The notes below the pieces were generated by a model. That model had not been told where the DNA came from, did no database searches, and saw only the letters and a program-made list of their open reading frames with translations. Shown here in pieces: positions 55,267-64,000 of a stretch of 64,000 nt of DNA; the first letter of the stretch is position 1, and each line of letters opens with the position of its first letter. Origin of the DNA: Ascocoryne sarcoides NRRL 50072 (Eukaryota > Ascomycota > Leotiomycetes > Helotiales > Gelatinodiscaceae). Location of the stretch: NCBI GenBank assembly GCA_000328965.1, contig KB205940.1:1380292-1444291 (forward strand), written 5' to 3'. Both the position numbers and the translations under genes were made by a program.

Positions 55267-57965
55267 GTCCTATGAGTCCGTGGCATCTGAACCTCATATT
55301 ACCAGACTAATCGCTTCTAGAGATATTGAGATTTTCACTTAAATTGTTTTTCATTGTGTTCCTGCTCATGTACACCAAGACCAGCTGCTCTTCAGCACTA
55401 TCGGCACCACCATGATTTAATCCGCCTTACAAAGCTTCGAAACTTTAGAGACATCATTTCTGTTAGATGAGACGATTCTAATATTTCCATCGATGGCACT
55501 TAGCTAGCAATTTTCACCGTAGACCTCGTAATAGCTAGAAGGCCTCGGGTCTCACATACTATAACCGATGAGTGTGGACGCACAAGATACAGAGTGAGAG
55601 TAGCATCCCCTGTTTTATTACGCCTCAAAAAGCTGTAAGCAGATTGTTTCTGTTTCTTAACCTTTTCAAGATCGTATCTACGGCACTTCTGAGTCGAAAG
55701 GCCATACACCGGCTACCTCCTAACCGACCGCTCAAGCCAAGCCGAGATAGCCGAATATACCGAACCTATTCTAAATGGTTGCCGCCAATACTTCTGATTT
55801 GACGAGAGAGAGAAGATAGTTTATAGATCAAGTGATAGTAGCTGCCTGCTCGAAATATTCTCTGTGATAGCACATTTCTTCGTTGTTCACTACTTAAACC
55901 ATTCTTTGATTCTATCGCAGCCATGACAGGTGGCTAAGCCGCTTTTCCGTCTGCAGGCATATGGAAGTACCTTGAGAAAAAGGTGAGCAGGGTATGATTA
56001 ATAGCTCTCGTCTCCACTTCGAGAACGGCTTTTAGGCCTAGTAGGCGAGTCTCTTTCAGTCTCCTATCGGATCGAGATTCCCATATCAAATCTCCTAGAA
56101 TAAAGTGGGGGATTGTGGGTAACGAGAGTGAACGTATACTGTAAAGTTTCTGCCTTCTTACGCTATAAGAGTGCATTCCTCTAAGGTGAGGCATTTTAAG
56201 ACAGAAGGCAATCCTATCATGCTACAATTATTTGTTATAATAAAAATTTCAGATAGCAGTGGACAACAACAAATATCACAATATAGAAGTAACATCAAAG
56301 GATAGCAGTGGTACGCGGATCTGATTCAACAAATTTCTTAGCCAGTTCTCCTAGGAAGGAGGACGGAGAGAATTTTATGCATCCACCTCCTAGTCTAGTG
56401 AACTTTCTTATTACTGAACATTTTCTATCAAGAGTATATTTATGTTGATTCACCATTTCAAGAGATCCATTGGTTTTACTCTCTAACAGCAAATATAAAT
56501 GATGGCAGTTTGCATAATTACCGAGAAATTAAGGCTGATGATAAGTCAATCCCGAAACCGAGCGCTATCCACTAAAAACATGCCTACTACATTATCGATG
56601 CATCATTCCTCACACTTAGATATGATATTTGTACGCAGCTAGGCAATTAAATTTGTCCACATGGTATACCTTCAACACTAGCCAAGCTCGATTTGCTATT
56701 GCTATCACATTCTGATGTCGTAACTAAACCTTTAAGAAAGTAGTCCCCTTTTATACCCCAACCCACCTTACAAGTCGCTTAAAAAAGCCACCACTGAAGA
56801 ACCAGGGGTTATTACCAAATAGTAAACTATTTTATCGTCTCTTAACGACAAGTCATCATAGAAAATTATCGTAGAAGCTTTTCAACAATGTTGTTGAATA
56901 ACGTATCTAAATTTTACATCATAGTAGACAAGGCATATATATGCCTTATAATATTGCATTTCAACCGTGTGCCAGCTCTGATCTAGATGTTTAGCTTTGT
57001 TGGAAATTCTCCTGATTTGATTACGCTCTAAAGAAAAGAATCCCTCTTGCAAACTTTTGGTACGTATCTACATGAATTGAAATTTATTTTTCTCAAATAG
57101 GGTATACACGCTACAGCAGAAAATTCACTTTAGGAGGCAAGATATGAATGCTCAAGATTTGTCTCTCCACTTTCAAACAGCTTAAAGGGCTAAAAGTTTT
57201 CTTATATACGCCCCTTGCATGCAACTTAACAAAGATCAACATCATTTCTTCCCACGATGCATCAACCAATGGCTTTGATATCGTTTTGACATATTAACAA
57301 AACCCACTACTGCAGAGATTCTAATTACAAGCATGGGGAACTCTAATACAAAACTACGGTCAGGATATACTTTAGATACTTGGTCACTTCGCCGTTGCTC
57401 GCTCAAACCCCTTTCTCCCACTCGACAACAACCAAATGGCTATCAAAAGGCTTTAGATACAGATAAAATGAAACATCCGAAGAACAGTGCAGTGACCGCA
57501 AAAGTAAACCTCTCAAATAACAATACCACAATGACCAAATAATCAAATCTCCTCGCCACTCTCCATCCAACCTGATTCCTCGCTAGAATTAGAATCAACA
57601 ATAAGTACAGCAGCACGCTTTAGCATCTGAAAAGAGAATTTACCTTCCCCAAGGCCTTGCTACAGACGTCTTCTACACTCCCCCTAACCCGCACCTGTTC
57701 GCCCTCAGGAGTTGGGATGAGCAGTGGCTTGACTGGACTTGAGGGAATCTTGGGGGTTTGGTCATATCTCATGACGTACTAGTAGAAAAACGAGTTCAAA
57801 GCCCTTGTGGATTCTGCAATGGTGTTATAGCTGCTGCGAGTGAAGATAAATGCGAATCTATAGCAGTCTGTAGTTGACCTGTAAGGTATGCTGTTCCGTC
57901 GCATAACCATGTAAATATATCCATTTTCTAGCTTGGGTATTATTCATTCTTAGTATTCCGCTGGT

Positions 57966-59345
57966 CTACGATATATATACTTTCTTAACCTTATCAAAAT
58001 CAAACACTTCCCCATTCCTCAAATCTTTCACCTTCCCCTCGTCTAGCCCTGCCTTGCGACTATATTCTTCCAACCTTTCTCTGCCATAAACACACCCATT
58101 CGGCAACAGCACCAAATCGCTCTCCACGTGGCTCTTCGTATGATGGGCGTAAGGGACGTTTTTGGCCAAGGCGTTGAGTTCTGTGGAGCAGATGGGACAG
58201 ACGGAGGTCGTGAGCGAGGCAGAGGAGGTAGGGGAGATGGAGGAGAGGGCAGAGGGATGGGTTGAGTGGCAGGAGGGTGTTTTGAGGGCGGAGAGACCGG
58301 CGGAGAGGGCTACATGAAGGAGAGGGGTGGAGGGGAGGGAGAGGAGTTGGTTATGGGTTTGCATGAAGAGGTTGGACAGGTCGGCCCAGCGGGTTTGGCT
58401 GTAGAGATCCTGCATGATGTTAGCCTGAGACAAATATAAAATAGGGCAGGGAGCATACGCTGTAAACTCCTGCTCTGGTACCAGGTGGGAAAGCAAGAAG
58501 ACCACATGCTTGTTGGACTTCTTTGGGATAGCTATCTTTGAATGGCAACAGATATCGCTTGGCGTGGGCGATTGATTCGAGGAGCTTGGACTGATGCTGT
58601 GTTCGTACTAGCTCTATGTACTGCTGGAACCGAAGCATAAATTCGAGGTTACTCTGCGTAGGAGTTAGTAAGAGTCGTGAGTGCCAGCATGTGACCTGCG
58701 ACATACATCCATCTTCCTAAGCTCTTTCTTGTTCTCCGAGCACCAAGCCAAAGCTTCTTTAACCTCCCCATTTTGTAAACTTTCCCTTATGCTGCTCATC
58801 TGCACAAAGGTCTCCACATCCACCAGCTCCTCAATCCCTTTTTCTTTGGCGAGAGCCGTAGCGCTTTCCTTGTATCCACATCTAAGCAAGTAGTCCACCA
58901 AGAGCCTATCCAGTCTTTTCCTGCTCCATTCTTCGTATCTCACATCGTCCAAACTCTGCATTGTATAGAGCTCTCCTAGATGCCGTATCCGACTCTGGGT
59001 CTGTTGCTGTATTCTTTTTTCTTCCTCGTGGCAGTTGGAGAGCTTGCGCTTTAGACCCCGCATATGGTTCAGCATCGTGTCAACATTCTTGAGAACCTCC
59101 GCCGGGGAGGCGTTTGAGTTTAAGGCGGCATTTGCGGTGTCTTTGAGGGTGGATTTGACTGTGTTGCTCTCCTTCTCGACGTGCCAGTGGGCAACTTTGA
59201 AGTTCTTGCGGAGTAGTTCAAATGGGAGACGGAGAAGGGGTTGGTCCTAAAGAGGTCAGCTTGAAGCTGGAAGCTGAGGATGGGGGTTGCGAACAAGTAT
59301 AAGATGCGTATCGGGATTCAACTTGGAAGTTATGTGGTCTGCCAT
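57966..59345 (-). CDS. FYV10: GID/CTLH ubiquitin ligase subunit Fyv10 (Gid9/MAEA)
   Basis: Four exons (59345-59295, 59246-58707, 58653-58459, 58409-57966) join in phase 0 through 48-53-bp introns to 409 residues. The start MADHITSKLNPDTHLIL|DQPLLRLPFELLRKNFK matches the family. LisH (RLLVDYLLRCGYKESATALA), CTLH (SSIRESLQNGEVKEALAWCS) and CRA (RFQQYIELVRTQHQSKLLES) follow, then a degenerate RING beginning CPICSTELNALAKNVPYAHH and the terminal GEVFDFDKVKKVYIS. Fyv10 pairs with the Gid2 RING subunit to form the catalytic core of the GID E3 ligase, which in yeast degrades gluconeogenic enzymes when glucose returns. The first intron has a less usual GTTCGC donor. Confidence 0.92.
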
Positions 59346-61299
59346 CCTGATGTAGTTGTACCATGAGTCGAGGGTGGCTTATAGAAGCTGGGGACGACGG
59401 ATGTAGAGTGGTCCAGAGAGAGTTGCCGGTCTTCCCTCTTGGACGTTCAGTCGTCCAGATATAATTTAGTGGGTTCTCGATGTACGAAGTCGAGGTCTAG
59501 TCGTAAACAGTAGCTATCAAATTATATGGCTTAGGTGAAGGAGAGCTTCCAGTTATCACTCCATATTCCATATGCAGCTTGATCCAGTCATTTGATGCGG
59601 TTGATCTCTACGGCGAGCAAGAGAAGCCTGAGATGCTGCATCGAAAGCGGAGGGATCTCTGCAGCTGTGAAACATTCAGGTCGCGTTCCTTTTGACTACT
59701 GTTGGCGCCGAATACTGCTCTTTTGCAAACCTTCTCTCATATCATATCTAACACTTGGATATTTGTCGAATTCGTCACCATCATCTGGCGGAGCATCGCA
59801 CCGGTTCTATTCCGTCTGGTCCGATAAGGTGCTTATCTCTAGCCGAGATGAAAGCCGAGCCATCGGCAATCGGCTAAGGGACCTCGGACTCGGACCTCCC
59901 GTGCTTGGCGCTTGGGGAGAAATGCCGTGACATTTTAGTCAGCACGCTAGTCCCAAGGCGCACTAGCCTTTCTGGTCATTTTTTCCAACCATTTGACCAC
60001 CTGACAACCCTCACACGTGAATTCTCCTTCTCCTCTCCCCTCAGATATCAAGCCGGATCTCGTCCATCAACAGTACAAGGCATCTGCGTGTTTCATATCG
60101 AGAAGCAAACAGTTCCATCTTCCTCTTCCCATCTTCGTTTCCCTCCTCCACCCCTCCAGCCAATTCCAACGCTATCTCAGGAGCTCGTGATCGCCAAAGT
60201 CACGCAGACAGTCACGTTTGTGTCAGCAGACTCGAGTTCAACACACCCCTCATCAAGTATTCACCAGTCCCCGGCGTCCATCGATTTATTTCATAAATCA
60301 GGATCAGTAGAACTCGCCCTGGACGTTCCAACTCTTCAAGCCTCCAACCGCATCTCGGATTGACGCGCCGACGCTCTCTTGGGTTGACTTGAACTTCCTC
60401 GCGTCGCATAGCCGGTTGCGATACATTCGGATATCAGCAACAGAGGAAAAGATAACAAACCTCAGGTATGCGCCCTCTCTTATGTTTGCCATTGTTCCTC
60501 CTTCAAACTCGTCCTTTCTTCCCCGACACCTCTCATCTCTTTATCTTGTACGACCTTGGACGTCTAGTCTGAAGTCCATCTCTACGCCTGCGCGACAGCA
60601 GTCAGAAGTGGTCACGATCCCTCGTTTGGTGCTCCAATGCCCGGGCATCACCACCGCGACCGGTCGTTGGTTCAAACCCAAAAACCACCAGTGCGCTTCG
60701 CCGTTCTGTCACCGGATTGCAAACACCGACCGCTGCTCCCTCCCATCACTGTCACCTTACGCTGTGCAGAATCATTGATTCTTGTACTGCGGTCCCCGTC
60801 AAACAATGTCTCTGTTTGCGACTCGCCATTGTGCGCCGCCAGCGCGTCGCTACAATGACCTGTCCACCGCGATGGGAACCCCCCCCCCCTCGAAGCTTCA
60901 TCAACATCGCATCCACCGTCGGCGCATGAGCAGTCCAATTGCTATGTGCTACTTATCTGCAATGACACGTGCTGACCTTGTAGGTGCTACGAGAAAAGGC
61001 CACAAAAACGTTCGGTCGCGACAGCAGAAGACTGAGTGAACTACTGCAGCGGAGCGTTTCGAGAATTTCTATCGGCGCGAATCAGTAATACTCTTTAGCT
61101 GATTCAGGATCGAAGTACATCTCCTCGTTGTACTTGTGTCGAGCTCGGTAGAACACGTCATCTTCTCCTCCGAAGATACAGCTCAGCCTTAAATCTACCT
61201 ACCAACCCCTCGAGGTCATCTGCGCCTTCGGATCCCAATCAGTCACTTTCTACGAATCAGATCGCAAGGCACGTCACGAGTAGGCGTTCACTGTCAGAC
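59346..61299. promoter_or_regulatory. Divergent region between FYV10 and CBF1
   Basis: 1.95 kb without a supported gene. It is C- and pyrimidine-rich towards CBF1, consistent with a long 5' leader. Several short plus-strand frames (59592-61039) lack domains. Confidence 0.4.
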
Positions 61300-62172
61300 A
61301 TGGATCTTGAACATTCAGGCTTGCAGGAGGTCGCGAACGCGATGCGTGGAGACGGTCTTCATGAAAGTGCTATTACCGCACAAAAGCGGAAGCGCGAGTC
61401 TGAATCAGCTGATGACACGAGGCGTGGTAACAAGCGTGTATCCCCTAATGCTTCGGGCAACAAGGATCACCAGGACGGTGGAGTTGAAGCCTTACAAGAT
61501 TACAACTCTCTTCACCACCAAGTCCACCTGGACCACAACGGATCTGCCGAGCATGCCTCTACTGCTGCCGCTGCGCTCGCTGGTATCTACCCAACCATGA
61601 CCGTCCCGCAACCCACCGATGTCTCATTCGCTACACAAGGATCCGACGGAGACCGCAACCAAGAGTCATCCTTTATGGACAATAGCCACCATCAAGATAG
61701 CTTCATGGACAGCTCAACGCCGTCTGGTGGTAGATCGAAGCCGGCCGTTGGTTCTGACGAGTGGCACAAGGTCCGTAAGGACAATCACAAAGAGGGTGAG
61801 TCTTAGGTGCAAAGGCCGTTGATAGCGTGCGCTAACATAATTTTAGTTGAGCGCCGTCGCCGAGAAACAATCAACGAGGGCATCAACGAATTGTCCAAAA
61901 TTGTGCCTGGCTGCGAAAAGAACAAGGGGTCGATTCTTCAACGTGCCGTCCAATTTATCACCCAACTCAAGGAGAACGAAACCCAGAACATCGAGAAGTG
62001 GACACTTGAGAAGCTTCTTACCGAGCAGGCGATCGCCGAGCTGAGCGCAAGCAACGACAAGTTGAAAGCGGAGTGCGAACGTGCCTGGCGAGAAGTTGAG
62101 ACATGGAAGAAGACGTGCCAAAGTGCTGGATTGGCACCCAAGAAGGAAGATACAGGCGTGAACGATAATTAG
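61300..62172 (+). CDS. CBF1: bHLH-zipper factor Cbf1 (centromere/E-box binding)
   Basis: Two exons (61300-61795, 61847-62172) with a 51-bp intron give 273 residues. The N-terminal 150 residues are acidic/polar. A C-terminal bHLH begins DEWHKVRKDNHKEVERRRRE with H163, E167 and R170/R171, the E-box-reading triad (CACGTG recognition), followed by TINEGINELSKIVPGCEKNK, GSILQRAVQFITQLKENE, and a heptad region (LEKLLTEQAIAELSASNDKL) as zipper/coiled coil. Cbf1 binds centromere element I in yeast and regulates sulfur amino acid, respiratory and other genes. In filamentous fungi it is mainly a transcription factor. The intron splits the basic region, a good sign the splice is right because it restores KEVERRRR. 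Confidence 0.92.
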
Positions 62173-63698
62173 ACACAATGTGTCTCTTGTTGGATGGGCG
62201 GTCCTTTCATTGCAGCATCCAGGGGTGTTTTTCTTCCATAGAATGATACCCTCTGACGACCGACGAATTTCACCTCTCGATGCCTCTTCGTGTATGAACT
62301 TTAACGCCATACTTCTCTGAGGGCTTATGCAGACCAGTGGTATTAAACGGAACTGGTTGAATGTGCTTTTTTGCTTTTTTTATTTCAACTCGGATACACA
62401 GGATGAATGGGTAGGATGTCTGATGGGCGGAGACAAGAATGTCCTACTCTCTAGAACGAAAACTGCGGGGGGACTTTTCTGATGTGGCTTTGGCGTTTCG
62501 CTGTCTGATCGTAAGTAAATGCAGAAATTGATTTCAACATTTTCTCTCGTCGGGTGACTGGGTTGTGATGTCCTCCCATCTTTGGATTTTCTTACTACTT
62601 TGGAAGTGAGTACTTACGCCTGACCTTTGTCTTGTACTCTTCTATGACAGGCAACACAGCTTCTGGCCACAACCTTAAAAGACAGCCTATAACGCAGGCT
62701 GGGCTGCACAGGAAACCCCAAGAACCTGGGCCGAGGATTCCACAAGCATGACGTACGGAGGAGAGAGAAATAAGGGATTCGGCAGTGCTGTGTAGCCTTG
62801 AAGCCGCCAAAATGGCATGCTCTTAGCGGCGACATTTGGACATAGGGATTTACGCTGTGGGGAGGGGTTAAATATACTCTTGATGCTGTACGACTCGGAG
62901 CCTTGCATGGCGAGGCTTCCGAGGGGATTTATGGCACTGGGGGCCTCAAGGAGAAGGACAAGGTTGCGCGGATTTGTTTTCGAGCTTTAAGGGAAGAGGT
63001 GAGAAGTTGAGAGATGGAGAGGTTGAGAAGCAGAGTATGCCTCGAAAGGCAAATAAAGTGCATAGCCTGCCCTATTGACCATGGAGCCATGAGAGATGGG
63101 GAAGCTTGGATAGTTAGTGTTCGGCCAATCAAGAATGCATCCATTATGCTTGCGGCTCCGTGTCCGTGCAAAACATTATCTTAATCGGTCAACAGACGCC
63201 GAGTGGAGTGAGGGGAACCAACCATGGGTCACAATTTTGTATACATCCCAGAGGAAAAGGGATTTTGATCCTCCCAACGCACACGAAAAATTTAAGAACT
63301 TCATAGGGAACTAATCTATCTTAATCACAATCGTAAGATGTTAGTCAATCTAAACTCATCTCAATTTAAAGTGTTGCGATTGGCTTGCATTCAGGTGCAT
63401 GATGCACCAGATGAATCTTCAGATGCTTTGTCAGGTTTCCATCGGAGCCTATGACTAGCTTGCTCTTAACTCCATGTTAAATTGTCGGTCTTCGAATTCC
63501 ATCCTGAAAAATCTCACCTCCTCTTGGATAGCTACGCTGCATCAATTACACGATAGATAGTTAGCTACTCTTCTGTCCATTCATTGATATCATCTATTCG
63601 TTTCAAGCACTGTTCTCAGTGCATCTTTCTAACCTTTGTCGCGAGCATCCATCCGGCTCTCTCTGTCAGCCTCAACACAGACAGATAGGATAGTCGCC
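62173..63698. other. Gene-free spacer
   Basis: 1.5 kb between CBF1 and the ABC transporter. The right half should hold the transporter's promoter. No other gene was recognised. Confidence 0.45.
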
Positions 63699-64000
63699 AT
63701 GCGCGGCGCAGAGCATGCTCAACGCATTCTCCAATCCACGGGATCGTTCACTGGTTTCCGCAAGGAGGTGCTGGAGCTGGGGAGTGGGTATCTGACGGCG
63801 GTGGAGAAGGGAGAGGGACGCCAGCCGTTATGTGGCAATAAAGAGGGTTGGGGTCCGTTGAGCCCGTCGAGATATGATTTTACGCCGTGCTTTATGGATG
63901 TGTGGGTGAGCTCGGTGGCTGCATTTGGGATTCTGTTCGGCGCAGCTGCTATATGGTGGTTGTTAAGGAGGAAACAGAAGGCAGAGGTGCAGAAGGATTG
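63699..64000 (+). CDS. N-terminus of an ABCC (MRP-type) ABC transporter, cut by the window edge
   Basis: The start MRGAEHAQRILQSTGSFTGF leads to LCGNKEGWGPLSPSRYDFTP followed by CFMDVWVSSVAAFGILFGAA and the membrane segment ending IWWLLRRKQKAE. The CGNKEGWGPLSPxRYDFTPCFxDVW block is typical of the first lumenal stretch and helix of fungal full-length MRP/Ycf1- and Ybt1-like transporters, which export or sequester conjugated compounds. About 100 codons are visible, all open. The two nucleotide-binding domains would lie beyond the window, so substrate class and subfamily cannot be assigned. Confidence 0.75.
   Translation, partial: MRGAEHAQRILQSTGSFTGFRKEVLELGSGYLTAVEKGEGRQPLCGNKEGWGPLSPSRYDFTPCFMDVWVSSVAAFGILFGAAAIWWLLRRKQKAEVQKD

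Larger units (their letters stand above)
54882..57965. other. AT-rich gap containing one tRNA gene
   Basis: 3.1 kb with no protein gene supported. The tRNA at 55165-55249 is the only feature. The right part, 55870-57500, is particularly AT-rich and contains only short chance frames. Confidence 0.5.

Noticed and set aside
60637..60720. GGTTCAAACCC at about 60670 as a second tRNA B box
   Set aside because: No matching acceptor or anticodon stems could be folded around it.
59592..61039. Several 70-150 codon plus-strand frames before CBF1
   Set aside because: No recognisable domains, poor start contexts, mutually overlapping; composition of a leader or promoter.

Overview
The window reads as nuclear DNA of a filamentous ascomycete (Pezizomycotina; a leotiomycete would fit, but no marker fixes the class). 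Genes on both strands are broken by short introns, mostly 45-65 bp, with GT..AG ends and CTAAC/CTAAT-like branch points. Long gene-free stretches of 1-3 kb separate many genes, and the gene set is typically fungal: STE3 pheromone receptor, Cas1-type O-acetyltransferase, Fyv10/Gid9, Cbf1, Sur2, Sct1-type acyltransferase, C2H2+Zn2Cys6 regulator. Exon borders were assigned by hand from reading-phase continuity, splice consensus and family knowledge. No search was run.

1-12 kb is a hemicellulose region. A 5' fragment of a GH10 xylanase runs head-on into a decayed AIM3/BBC1-like gene. After a BTB relic come a secreted GH39-like hydrolase, a GH127 beta-L-arabinofuranosidase and an MFS sugar transporter. 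The promoter of the GH39-like gene and the divergent GH127/transporter promoter share an identical 15-bp element containing CCG-N3-CGG, which suggests shared control by a zinc-cluster regulator.

12-24 kb holds a 2EXR-type protein gene, a Cas1 acyltransferase homologue whose catalytic Asp position reads Ser, and a large regulator combining C2H2 and Zn2Cys6 fingers. 24-28 kb holds two divergent, broken BTB/POZ genes, one with four in-frame stops that are all explainable by C-to-T change. An intact five-exon TCTP gene follows at once.

30-42 kb contains a Sur2-type sphinganine hydroxylase, a 2.9-kb gene-free convergent interval, a glycogen-binding-like (E-set/CBM48) protein with a long disordered tail, a repeat-rich gap with two neighbouring 8-bp minisatellites, and an LRR (F-box-type) gene interrupted by two in-frame TAG codons. 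43-64 kb carries a conserved membrane/coiled-coil protein, STE3 with a probable GC-AG intron, an exact 69-bp tandem duplication, a glycerol-3-phosphate acyltransferase, an intron-containing tRNA-Ala(AGC), FYV10, CBF1 and the 5' end of an ABCC transporter.

No CRISPR array, intact transposon or prokaryote-like defence system was seen. The strongest leads are the shared promoter element of the hemicellulose genes, the double-truncation scar at about 720-780, and the set of nonsense-mutated BTB and LRR genes that looks like RIP or a similar C-to-T process.
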